From positions 1-20,389 of the forward strand of contig JAQGDQ010001934.1 in the NCBI GenBank assembly GCA_030141605.1: DNA of 20,389 bases, given 5' to 3'. This DNA comes from Tubiluchus corallicola. Lineage: Eukaryota > Priapulida > Priapulimorpha > Priapulimorphida > Tubiluchidae. Each line of letters begins with the position of its first letter. Positions within the stretch are counted from its first letter, which is position 1. Under the pieces are notes generated by a model, which did no database searches, was not told the DNA's origin, and saw nothing but the letters and a program-made list of their open reading frames with translations. Of this stretch, positions 8,234 to 17,921 are shown in pieces. The translations under genes were made by a program, and so were the position numbers.

Positions 8234-10314
8234 TCTTACTTATCTTTCTTATTCTTATCTCATATTTGCTTTTCTTTCTTACCTTCTCTCATCTCTTACC
8301 TTTCTTATTCTTATCTCATATTCGCTTTTCTTTCTTACCTTCTCTCATCTCTTACATTTCTTATTGTTATCTCATATTTGCGTCTCTTTCTTACCTTCTC
8401 TCATCTCTTACATTTCTTATTGTTATCTCATATTCGCGTCTCTTTCTTACCTTCTCTCATCTCTTACCTTTCTTATTCTTATCTCATATTCGCTTTTCTT
8501 TCTTACCTCTTTCTCATCTCTTACCTTTCTTATTCTTATCTCATATTCGCTTTTCTTTCTTACCTTCTCTCATCTCTTACCTTTCTTATTCTTATCTCAT
8601 ATTCGCATCTCTTTCTTACCTTCTCTCATCTCTTACCTTTCTTATTCTGATCTCATATTCGCTTTTCTTTCTTACCTCTTTCTCATCTCTTACCTTTCTT
8701 ATTCTTACCTCATATTCGCTTTTCTTTCTTACCTTCTCTCATCTCTTACCTTTCTTATTCTTATCTCATATTCGCTTTTCTTTCTTACCTCTTTCTCATC
8801 TCTTACCTTTCTTATTCTTATCTCATATTCGCTTTTCTTTCTTACCTTCCCTCATCTCTTACCTTTCTTATTCTTATCTCATATTCGCTTTTCTTTCTTA
8901 CCTTCTCTCGTCTCTTACCTTTCTTATTCTTATCTCATATTCGCTTTTCTTTCTTACCTTCTCGCATCTCTTAACTTTCTTATTCTTATCTCATATTTGC
9001 TTTTCTTTCTTATCTTCTCTCATTTCTTACCTTTCTTATTCTTATCTCATATTCGCTTTTCTTTCTTGCCTTCTCTCATTTATTACCTTTCTTATTCTTA
9101 TCTCATATTCGCGTCTCTTTCTTGCCTTCTCTCATTTCTTACCTTTCTTATTCTTATCTCACATTTGCTTTTCTTTCTTACCTTCTCTCATCTCTTACCT
9201 TTCTTATTCTTATCTCATATTCGCTTTTCTTTCTTGCCTTCTCTCATTTATTACCTTTCTTATTCTTATCTCATATTCGCTTTTCTTTCTTACCTCTTTC
9301 TCATCTCTTACCTTTCTTATTCTTATCTCATATTCGCTTTTCTTTCTTACCTTCTCTCATCTCTTACCTTTCTTATTCTTATCTCATATTCGCTTTTCTT
9401 TCTTACCTCTTTCTCATCTCTTACCTTTCTTATTCTTATCTCATATTCGCTTTTCTTTCTTACCTTCTCTCATCTCTTACCTTTCTTATTCTTATCTCAT
9501 ATTCGCTTTTCTTTCTTACCTTCTCTCATCTCTTACCTTTCTTATTCTTATCTCATATTCGCTTTTCTTTCTTACCTCTTTCTCATCTCTTACCTTTCTT
9601 ATTCTTATCTCATATTCGCTTTTCTTTCTTACCTTCCCTCATCTCTTACCTTTCTTATTCTTATCTCATATTCGCTTTTCTTTCTTACCTTCTCTCGTCT
9701 CTTACCTTTCTTATTCTTATCTCATATTCGCTTTTCTTTCTTACCTTCTCGCATCTCTTAACTTTCTTATTCTTATCTCATATTTGCTTTTCTTTCTTAT
9801 CTTCTCTCATTTCTTACCTTTCTTATTCTTATCTCATATTCGCTTTTCTTTCTTGCCTTCTCTCATTTATTACCTTTCTTATTCTTATCTCATATTCGCG
9901 TCTCTTTCTTGCCTTCTCTCATTTCTTACCTTTCTTATTCTTATCTCATATTCGCTTTTCTTTCTTACCTTCTCTCATTTCTTACCTTTCTTATTCTTAT
10001 CTCATATTCGCTTTTCTTTCTTGCCTTCTCTCATTTATTACCTTTCTTATTCTTATCTCATATTCGCGTCTCTTTCTTACCTTCTCTCATTTCTTACCTT
10101 TCTTATTCTTATCTCATATTCGCGTCTCTTTCTTGCCTTCTCTCATTTATTACCTTTCTTATTCTTATCTCATATTCGCGTCTCTTTCTTACTTTCTCTC
10201 ATCTCTTAACTTTCCTATTCTTGTCTCACATTTGCTTTTCTTTCTTACCTTCTCTCATCTCTTACCTTTCTTATTCTTATCTCATATTCGCTTTTCTTTC
10301 TTACCTCTTTCTCC
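8234..10314. repeat. 56-bp pyrimidine-rich satellite, about 37 copies
   Basis: The basic unit is 56 bp (for example from 8281 to 8337), built on ACCTTCTCTCATCTCTTACC, TTTCTTATTCTTATCTCATA and TTCGCTTTTCTTTCTT. A variant unit has ACCTCTTTCTC and is 57 bp. Marker variants (CTTCCCTC, CTCTCGTC, CTCGCATCTCTTAACT) recur 787 bp apart, giving a higher-order duplication of 14 units. The plus strand is almost only C, T and A, with G nearly restricted to CGC, TGC or GT variants. I see no AG dinucleotide until 10320. Long frames in all plus-strand phases (Leu/Ser/Phe-rich) are products of the repeat and not genes. The array begins 8 nt after the start of the intron. Confidence 0.97.
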
Positions 10315-10600
10315 ACCATAGAATACTGTATTAAGAATTGGACGATGTAAATTAATTTGTTCATTAGCACCAGAACGAAGTGCTCGGGATTTGTTACGGC
10401 ACATTAAAAGATCAGAAAGGCATGAAGGTGCCAAACCACGTAGTATTTTGTAGGTGATACAAAGAATTTTAAATTGATTTCGGTACTTCATTGGTAAACA
10501 ATGTAACTCTCTCAGAATGTGTGTAATATGATCATATTTTCTAGTTTTCGTAATGAGACGGACTGCTATTGAGCTTCATAGAGGCAAAAGTAATTTAGTC
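10312..10600 (-). pseudogene. LINE reverse-transcriptase C-terminal fragment
   Basis: On the minus strand, an open frame from about 10575 down to the satellite reads AVRLITKTRKYDHITHILRE, LHCLPMKYRNQFKILCITYK, ILRGLAPSCLSDLL, then RALRSGANEQINLHRP. This is the hallmark region of CR1/L2/jockey-type LINE ORF2 (A-x-RL-I, HIT-x-L-x-x-LHWLP, R-x-FKI-x-x-x-YK-x-L-x-G-x-AP-x-x-L-DLL, RS-x). The usual LHWLP reads LHCLP, and a stop (TGA) sits upstream where homology begins. The frame is cut at its 3' side by the satellite near 10314, so the end of ORF2 and the 3' UTR are missing. Confidence 0.88.
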
Positions 10601-10679
10601 AAAATAATTAGAAATATTTTTTTTTCGTCACCTGCAATTTTGCCGCTATGGGAATGCAAAATGTATAAATGCAATAATG

Positions 10680-10890
10680 ATTGTGAGAGACTACTACTTC
10701 ATGATGCCCAAAGTTAAAAAATTCATGTTTGAGTAGCTTTATTACGTTTTATCTGTAAGAAAAATCATAACAAAATATAACAAACTAATTTGAGCCAAAA
10801 AAGAAACAAAGAAATTAATAATAAAGTGAGACTGAATAAACTTACATCATGGCTCTACTACTCTTGTCAAATAAATGGTTTAACTGAGAC
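10680..10890 (+). repeat. dispersed repeat family D, copy 2
   Basis: A direct-orientation partner of 1298-1505. It carries AAGAAACAAAGA inserted after GAGCCAAAAA and lacks the ATCAAAA stretch before TAAACTTACATC. It is followed by a short (AAC)n run. Confidence 0.85.
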
Positions 10891-11578
10891 AAACAACAAC
10901 AACAACTCTCTTAGCCAAGAATAGACTGCCAACAGACCAGGTAAACCAGCTCTGTCAGTAGAGCATGGCAGAAAGAAGCCAAGTCAAGACATACATGCAT
11001 GAATGCAGTTAAAGGATAGTGTAGGGGGGGTTACAGAATGAGAGAACACTGAAGTAATAAAATAACCTAAAATCCTTCACAATAATTTTAATGAGCGAAT
11101 AGCCGAGCTGGTCTAATTGTCAAATGTAAATACGCTGTAAGTTAGAGTGGATTTTTGACTTTGCAATTAAGCTCCCTGTACACACGTGTACAGAGTCCGT
11201 GTTTGATTAGTTTGTGAAACATCAGCGAACTTCATTAATTTGACTAAATGACGGTGGAGATTTCTGGCTTCTTCAAACAATTTCATAATGAGCAGCAGAG
11301 CGATTTTAATCATCAAGTTTTAATTGTTCATCAGTTTCGGTAATTTGTTTCTGCTTGTTCGCAGTTAATAAATCAACTAATGGGTCTTGAGGCTGTAGGG
11401 GTCTTACAGAATGAATTCCAGACCCCCGGAATTTAAAGGGCTTCTGCGTGGTGGTTAATATTTCTGTTCACAACGCAGAATTAAATCCACTGAAGCCCTG
11501 GTTTCTTGTCTGTGGTAGCATTACTGCCACGATGCGCTGAAGCTATGACAAAGCAGGCTGCTAACAGCGATACTGCCC
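10891..11578. other. no gene recognised
   Basis: Intronic sequence without a recognisable exon, repeat unit or RNA gene. Confidence 0.5.
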
Positions 11579-11905
11579 TTGATTTCGTAACTGCTTGTGC
11601 TCTCTTATACAACACACGCTTTATATGAGAAAAAAAAGAAAGTACTTATGGTGTAGTAGTCATTATATAATAAATGTACTTGTTTGTTGTACGTTGCTTA
11701 TATAAAACACTTGATTTCGTAACTGCTTGTGCTCTGTTATACAACACACGCTTTATATGAGTACAAAAGAAAGTACTTATGGCGTACCAACCGTTATATA
11801 ATAAATATACTTTATTGTTGTACATTGCTTATATAAAAACACTTGATTCCGTAACTGCTTGTGGTCTGTTATACAACACACGTTTTATATAAATATGAAA
11901 GCGTA
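11579..11905. repeat. 132-bp tandem repeat, about 2.5 copies
   Basis: Units begin TTGATTTCGTAACTGCTTGT at 11579 and 11711, and TTGATTCCGTAACTGCTTGT at 11843. The third breaks off near 11905 after ACACACGTTTTATAT. Units 1 and 2 contain GTACTTATGG and a TATAATAAAT.TACTT segment. Confidence 0.9.
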
Positions 11906-12888
11906 AATATTTACCTAGAAGATTAAGAATCTTTAACACGGAGCCCATAAATTGTAAATCTTGTTTAAATAATGTGAAAACTATGGCATCCCATTCGTTC
12001 TGTAACAACATATACTTGTGTTAATTTCAAAGTATGCAGTTTAACCAGGACCCGCGCCACTTATTGTTTATTATTGTTTATTTACTTCACATCAACATCA
12101 TCATCAATAATTCAATGAATAACAAACAGTAAGATACATAATAGGAAACAAATTTTGTAAAAATGATTTAAACTGTCTTTAGACGTAAGCCAACCTATGG
12201 TAAACAAAGATAGTGATATCGCTCCTTTAATACTGGTGTCTATACAAGCATCATTATGTACAGCATCATTACCAATATATTAACTTGACTCTCAAAACAC
12301 TGTGGGGTTGAAAGATAAACAAGAGAATTATCGCTGTTGTATGTTGCTTAGTAAATTCGTATACAGTTTACTTTGAGCACATAACTAGTTTAGATATATC
12401 ATAGTTTAGGTTTGCTATATATGCAAATGTAAATGTGTTGTGGGCAATCAAAAAGCAGGGCTTGTTGGATTGTCCCACACTGTGAAAGATAAAAAAAAGA
12501 AGTAATAAAAATTATCTGAAAATTTGAAGTGAAGCGTATGATAAAGAAAACATTAGTGCTACAGAATGGAATGGTGTAATGAATGAAGCTCATATATGAG
12601 ATGATATAAAAGATAGATAGTTAAGATCACATAATAGACAAAGATAGAGGAAAAGAGAAAAGAAATGAAATAGAAAGGAGTTCAAAGTTTTTCAGTGTGG
12701 CCATGATCCTGGTGATTTACTAGCGCTGATGCTGCGTAGAATTTTATACAATGCGCACGTAATCAGCGTTCAATGAAAGCCCCCCCCCCCTCCGCGAAGA
12801 AATTTGATTGATTAGATTTGCTTAAAAGGTACTTTGTATAGAGAGTCTGTATTCGGTTTGACATAAATGCACTTTTTCGTGCGTGATG
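11906..12888. other. no gene recognised; C-run
   Basis: AT-rich intronic sequence. The only feature noted is a homopolymer of about 11 C residues at 12780-12790. Confidence 0.5.
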
Positions 12889-12958
12889 TGTGCAGTGCAC
12901 GACTGCCTGTTCAATGGCTTCGCTGTGCAGTGCACGACTGCTTGTTCAATGGCTTCAG
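12889..12958. repeat. 35-bp tandem duplication
   Basis: TGTGCAGTGCACGACTGC(C/T)TGTTCAATGGCTTC occurs at 12889 and 12924. A partial third trace, AATGGCTTCA, follows at about 12961. Confidence 0.85.
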
Positions 12959-12969
12959 CTAATGGCTTC

Positions 12970-13436
12970 AAATTGCACAACCTTCTCCTTCATTGAATTT
13001 CGATGAATTTAAAGGAAATTCTGCTGGCAGGTGCTGGATGTTGTCGTGAATGTCCTGCGAGTATGGCTTCGTTTTCGTCTGCGCGTAGATTGAAGCCGGG
13101 CTTCTCAGGCTAGCAAAGATTCTCTTAAAGAAAAACCGGACGATTGTGTAAACATTAGTCCAGAATAAAGAATGCTGTAAAATATTGAAAACTACAATAG
13201 CTTTTTTTAAACCAAAGCTTAGATTAAATAATAATTACCTCAGATACTCAAATTTCGTTAGACTCGGTGAATCTATTAAGATTGGCAACGGCGCCTTTTG
13301 TCACGTGCGCGTGGCTGACAAATAGAAAGCGGTATCGTGATAACCATTATAGTAAACTGCAGTGTTAGCTTCTGACGTCATATGACGTAGAGCCCATTTT
13401 CGTGACATTTCGCGTTTAAGCAGTAACGCTTACACA
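12970..13436. other. no gene recognised
   Basis: Intronic sequence with several TGACGT-type CRE-like words near 13374-13390 but no coding signal. Such words can occur by chance. Confidence 0.4.
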
Positions 13437-13560
13437 AACGTGTTGACGCACAAGCTCGTACCATTGCACAAACTGTGATTAGTTTCTGACGTAAGCAATA
13501 GCTGTGTTCGGTTGCCGTTAATTAACTTTCTAAGCTAATTATTCAAATGTAAGGAACAAT
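13437..13560 (+). repeat. repeat family R, diverged fragment R3a
   Basis: ACGCACAAGCTCGT, TTAGTTTCTGACGTAAGCAATAG and GCCGTTAATTAACTTTCTAA correspond in order to 2310-2400 of copy R1, at visibly lower identity than the other pairs. Confidence 0.5.
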
Positions 13561-14205
13561 TGTTAACTTTCATAGGCAAGAAAATGTATATTTTGTTCAG
13601 TAAATTAAAATGAGATTGAGTCTAAACGATAACAATCGTCTGATCTTCATTTAAAGGGCAAGAGAAGCAAATTTTAAAGCATGTCCACAAAAACCTATAT
13701 CAGCTAGCATTACGCTTGTCATGCTTGAAAACTTACATAACTAAAAAAGAAAATTTTTAGTACTTTAAAATGTTTGCTCAAACTGGTAAAATGACACTGG
13801 CTCACCTTCCCAGTGTGCACCACTGATTCACTAAAAGTGTATTTTTGATCTTATTGAAAACACTTGTACTTTTGCTTAGTTAGTGATCTAACTCTAACAG
13901 TGCGCTACTCTGATCACTTTTTCAAACTTTGCGCAATGTTGTCTGAATTTGTTTCAAACGACTTACCGTTGAAATGGCTGTGCCAACTAGTAATCACGGG
14001 AGTTTAATTTACAAGTTTTATACAGCGTTGCTGCTAACGTGAGCACTGTGCACAATAAGACAGTTTAAATAATTAAGTCTAGTTACATAAGTCTTTCCGA
14101 CAGGTAAGCGAAATATTAAGTCATTTAACTTCGCCTGGAAAGTTTTTTGGGACATATTTTAACATTGCCTTTTCATCCCCTGATTTATGTTGTGCGTATA
14201 TGACG
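13561..14205. other. no gene recognised
   Basis: Intronic sequence between two R-family fragments. It may be an insertion that split one R copy, but I see no termini that prove it. Confidence 0.35.
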
Positions 14206-14375
14206 TCATGTAATAGCGCGGTCGGAACAGTACTGTGAGAGATTTAAAACGAAAACAAACAAAAATTCCTTTCAATGCGAGTACGATGTACGCATAAAAA
14301 TGCTATAAAGTAATATAATTTTTAAGGCGATTTTTCTAAAACCTACTTCAGGTACCTCTTTTCTTGTCCTTAGTA
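14206..14375 (+). repeat. repeat family R, fragment R3b
   Basis: CATGTAATAGCGCGGTCGGAACAG, AAACAAACAAAAATTCCTTT, TACGCATAAA and TGCTATAAAGTAATATAATT match 2484-2670 in the same orientation with scattered changes. It ends just before the TTAA of the piggyBac-like element. Confidence 0.85.
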
Positions 14376-14391
14376 CTTGCTGTACCCACAA

Positions 14392-14752
14392 TTAACCCTT
14401 TCAGTCCCAAATTATTTTTTTAATAAGAAAAAAATTTAAAAACACAACAAAAGCAAAAAATGTGCTTCATTTTGCAACTGCTGATAATTTTTTAAAGTAT
14501 TTAAGACATTTAGTATGCACGCTATGCTGATCTGTACAAAGTCGTCTCTAAAGTACTGTACCTCGCACAGTTTTTTATGCTACGTAGATTTTCTAGTTTG
14601 CCATTTTATCACCATTTTTAGACTATTGTTATTGGCTTAAATCAAAATAACTATTAACAGATCAAATAACTGTCAGTTTTAAAATTTTATTAATTTTAAA
14701 GGCAGAAAATATTCTCGTATCCCACGGGATACAATGGGTATGAAAGGGTTAA
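14392..14752. mobile_element. piggyBac-like MITE with TTAA target duplication
   Basis: TTAA at 14392-14395 is followed by CCCTTTCAGTCCC. At the other end GGGTATGAAAGGG precedes TTAA at 14749-14752. The terminal repeats agree at 11 of 13 positions. TTAA duplication with CCC...GGG ends is the signature of piggyBac transposons. The 353-bp body is AT-rich and has no transposase frame, so it is non-autonomous. A subterminal near-palindrome GTATCCCACGGGATAC lies beside the right end. Confidence 0.82.
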
Positions 14753-15204
14753 CACCATTGGCGTACGAATTTGGTTATATTTTTAGTTTTTAGTGTAATG
14801 CACAGTGACTGTCCTGTCTGTTTATATTCCCTCTCACTAGTGTCAGTTACAAATTAACACGCACAAACTTAGATTTTTTCAAGTTTTCACGAGTTCTTGT
14901 TTGTGATAAAGGCGCTTTCACACGCCTCGAGGCTACTACCACTGTGCGTCTTTTTGGATCGTTGAACTCTCAGAGAGCTGCGATTTTAAGTGGAGTTTCT
15001 GTTCAAACTTGAAGCCGTGGCTTGTCACGAAATCTGAAAACATGTCAGCGCCTTGCTTGCTAAGATGTTACAGATGCTCGTCAAAGAAACAACACGCGGC
15101 TTCATTAGAGAATCCATTCCCTCTTATATGAACATTTATAACGGAAAGATGAGGAGACAGGGTGATTCTTCATCAACTACCCCATTTTCAAGTACGATAA
15201 AAAT
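14753..15204. other. no gene recognised
   Basis: Intronic sequence. A 63-codon frame at 15053-15244 shows no family resemblance. Confidence 0.5.
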
Positions 15205-15606
15205 ATACATTTTAACACCAGTAATACAAGAAAGGTGTTTCTGATAATTAAATACTAAATTAAAAATTTAACTAACGAAAGGCGAACCCAACTAATTACG
15301 ACATCACAAACGAACTAAAGCTTGTACTAGAACTAAGCACGTTTTAAGATAAAATTCAAATTTAAAATTTACCGCTGTGCTCACGCATGAGCTGTCGAAC
15401 GTGTGTACTACTTCGCAAAGTAACACCTCTAAACTGAGAGGTACAGCACCTGTTTTTGTGCAATGCGTTTCCGGAATGCAGGCGCTAGTGCCCGTCTAAT
15501 TAGCGAACGGCAAAACGCATGTAAACAGCAAAGAACTAGTGGTGCGAACTGGTGGTAATAATTTTTTCACGTAAGTCATTTTTGAAGAAAAAATGGTATG
15601 TTTACC
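15205..15606 (-). repeat. repeat family R, copy R2 (inverted)
   Basis: The reverse complement aligns with 1946-2440 of copy R1 along its whole length. The match starts at CTTCAAAAATGACTTACGTGAAA, passes the GGGCACTAGCGCCTGCATT and GCGTGAGCACAGCGGTAAATTT blocks, and ends near the GATGTCGTAATTAGTTGGGTTCGC and ATTATCAGAAAC blocks. It is shorter than R1 because the distal part is absent. Its outer end lies about 25 bp from the 20-bp satellite. Confidence 0.82.
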
Positions 15607-15630
15607 TTCAATATTTTAAAAAGTAGATTG

Positions 15631-16510
15631 TGCCTTTTGCCTGTTGTTTATGCCTTTTGCCTGTTGTTTATACATTTTGCCTGTTTTTTATGCCTTTTGC
15701 CTGTTGTTTATGCCTTTTGCCTGTTGTTTATGCCTTTTACCTGTTGTTTATGCCTTTTAGCTGTTGTATATGACTGTTGCCTGTTGTTTATGCCTTTTGT
15801 CTGTTGTTTATGACTTTTACCTGTTGTTTATGCGTTTTACCTGTTGTTTATGACTTTCGTCTGTTGTTTATGACTTTTACCTGTTGTTTATGCCTTTTAC
15901 GTGTTGTTTATGCCTTTTGCCTGTTGTTTATGCCTTTTGCCCATTGTTTATGCCTTTTGCCTGTTGTTTATGCCTTTTGCCCGTTGTTTATGTCTTTTGC
16001 CTGTTGTTTATGCCTTTTACCTGTTGTTTATGCCTTTTAGCTGTTGTATATGACTGTTGCCTGTTGTTTATGCCTTTTGTCTGTTGTTTATGACTTTTAC
16101 CTGTTGTTTATGCCTTTTGCCTGTTGTTTATGCCTTTTGCCTGTTGTTTATGCCTTTTACCTGTTGTTTATGCCTTTTAGCTGTTGTATATGACTGTTGC
16201 CTGTTGTTTATGCCTTTTGTCTGTTGTTTATGACTTTTACCTGTTGTTTATGCGTTTTACCTGTTGTTTATGACTTTCGTCTGTTGTTTATGACTTTTAC
16301 CTGTTGTTTATGCCTTTTACGTGTTGTTTATGCCTTTTGCCTGTTGTTTATGCCTTTTGCCCATTGTTTATGCCTTTTGCCTGTTGTTTATGCCTTTTGC
16401 CCGTTGTTTATGTCTTTTGCCTGTTGTTTATGCCTTTTGCCCGTTGTTTATGTCTTTTGCCTGTTGTTTATGCCTTTTGCCTGTTGTTTATGCCTTTTAC
16501 TTGTTATTTG
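15631..16510. repeat. 20-bp satellite, about 44 copies
   Basis: The consensus unit is TGCCTTTTGCCTGTTGTTTA. Variant units (TTTTAGCTGTTGTATATGACTGTTGC, TGCGTTTTAC, TGACTTTCGT, GCCCATTG) recur in the same order 420 bp apart, so about 15693-16018 and 16113-16438 look identical by eye. A 280-bp offset repeats part of the same pattern (15741 and 16021). The Cys/Leu-rich frames across it are repeat artefacts. Confidence 0.96.
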
Positions 16511-16819
16511 TTCACTATCGTATTCGGTAGCAGTTGTTTATGTTGATGAAATGGAATCAAATTATGAAATTCTTAAAATATATTTATTTATTTATGCACA
16601 TATAATGTTCCTTTACATGTAATATATACAGGGTAATTAATGATACTGACATCGATATGTACATTACGTTCAGAGGGACTTTCGGAAGGAGATTCTAGCT
16701 CTTTAGAAAGAGGAAGGACAGTACTACACGACGATGTGGGCTATATTTTAGGACACGTCCACCAAGAGGAGTGCCGACGAGTTAATTAGATGTTCTATTT
16801 TTGGCAATTTTCGCTTAGA
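16511..16819. other. no gene recognised
   Basis: Intronic sequence with TTTATTTATTTATG low complexity at about 16580. Nothing else is recognisable. Confidence 0.5.
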
Positions 16820-17013
16820 AAACTGCTGACGCAAAGCCATTGTTCTGACGTCATCCATTATACTCTGTCTGTAACCTTATAACTTTAATTCAGTAAAAGC
16901 TGCTGCTGCTGGCATTGCGTGAGATAAACAAACGAACACTAGGTAGGATGTTTGCGCCTTGTTGATTGTAAGTGTATTTATGCGCAAAATGTTTTGCAGG
17001 ACCTTTGCTAGTT
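16820..17013 (+). repeat. repeat module X, copy 2
   Basis: Direct-orientation partner of 6943-7112. It lies about 770 bp before exon B. A short insertion (TAACCTTATAAC region) and an expanded GCTGCTGCT make it slightly longer than copy 1. Confidence 0.8.
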
Positions 17014-17439
17014 ATGTTATTAATACCGAATATAATATTATTTTCATTAATGTCATCATGTGTGAAAGGTTCAATTACATGTTCATTTTACAAAGCCCAG
17101 AATAGAATGTAGGTTATTAAGTTAACAGGTTCTATAAACACAAGTATGTTAGTTCATTTGTGTCCTAATACGGTTTGTTGCAGGTACAAATGTTTTGGTC
17201 CATTACCCCTTCCCAAGGTAGTATATGCATTAGAAGCCACAATATATTAGACTGTAGTTCAACAAGCTAGACTACTTTTTCTACTCTGACATTTTATAGG
17301 TGAACTTTGTTATGTACACACGTCTCTGTTACATTTAAAATTTGACTTGCAATTATGCTGCTACTGCTGCCTTTTACTGACATTCTGGCCTCTTCTGGGC
17401 TCAATATTGGACCAACATTGTATGTATGCATTTTAGCAT

Positions 17440-17710
17440 AAGTAAGTAAAATCCACGTAAAACAACTGAAGTTACTGAACTGTGCGGCAGACGGCTTTGC
17501 TGTACACACACGTCACTATGCACAGATTAATGCATAAGTAAGTAAAATCCATGTTAAACAACTGAAGTTACTGAACCGTGCGGCAGACGACTTTGCTTTA
17601 TATGCACGACACGTGACGGCTGCAGCTAAGACGCGTTGCTATGCTACACTTAACCTTTGACCTACAGCAACTGCCCCGTGCGCATGAGCAGATTTCGAAA
17701 AGGCTTATTA
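17440..17710 (+). repeat. module Y, copy 2, with 96-bp tandem duplication
   Basis: AGTAAGTAAAATCCA and the following CAACTGAAGTTACTGAAC block occur twice, at 17441 and 17537. The second unit continues through CACGTGACGG, AACCTTTGACCTA and ends CGAAAAGGCTTATTA, matching 7707-7947. It ends 72 bp before exon B, as copy 1 ends 88 bp before exon A. Confidence 0.8.
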
Positions 17711-17782
17711 GCTTGGAATTTCCTCTTTATGTAACATAAATTTGCATCACTGTGGCTTCTCATTTTTCCTCCTCCCTTACAG

Positions 17783-17921
17783 GTACATGTACTGCAGCGG
17801 AGGTAAGTCAGTGCTTCCCCTGTCAGCTCAGAAACAGGAGGAGAAGTTCAACGAAGAGAAGGTCGCCCCCACGACGGTAATCACCTGTGAGTCTAAGCCA
17901 ATTGAGCAAGTAAGACAAATG
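17783..17921 (+). CDS. exon B of the SLC24/NCKX exchanger (start of cytosolic loop)
   Basis: The 139-nt exon supplies one G that completes Trp and then 46 codons, YMYCSGGKSVLPLSAQKQEE to EQVRQM. The product is hydrophilic and Lys/Glu-rich, as expected for the start of the large cytosolic loop after the first membrane block of NCKX proteins. That loop is poorly conserved, so the call rests on phase, order and the joined reading frame. The acceptor is CCTCCCTTACAG (ends 17782) and the donor GTGAGT (17922). Two other donor-like sites lie inside: GTAAGT at 17803 and GTAAGA at 17910. Base composition is visibly more GC-rich than the flanking intron. The whole exon lies in the left arm of an inverted repeat. 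Confidence 0.7.

Larger units (their letters stand above)
8226..17782 (+). other. intron between exons A and B
   Basis: A 9,557-nt intron inferred from matching phase (TG then G) and from sequence order in NCKX proteins. It starts GTAAGT and ends CCTCCTCCCTTACAG. It hosts two satellites, one LINE fragment, a piggyBac-like MITE and copies of repeat families D, R, X and Y. I saw no further NCKX-like exon inside it, but short exons could be missed by eye. Confidence 0.7.

Noticed and set aside
8223-10334. Very long plus-strand open frames (up to about 650 codons), Leu/Ser/Phe-rich
   Set aside because: They occur in all three plus-strand frames across the 56-bp pyrimidine satellite, where stop codons are absent by composition. 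They have no homology beyond the repeat.
13374-13390. TGACGTCATATGACGT, paired CRE-like words
   Set aside because: Possible ATF/CREB-type sites, but TGACGT words also occur in the R and X repeats and there is no promoter nearby.
15598-16622. Cys/Leu/Phe-rich frames resembling small cysteine-rich proteins
   Set aside because: They are translations of the 20-bp satellite in several frames with perfect periodicity.
17294-17509. Minus-strand 71-codon frame also present at 19922-20164 (plus) with near-identical sequence
   Set aside because: The similarity is explained by the inverted repeat arms. It overlaps module Y, lacks any known domain, and differs between copies in ways that do not suggest protein constraint.
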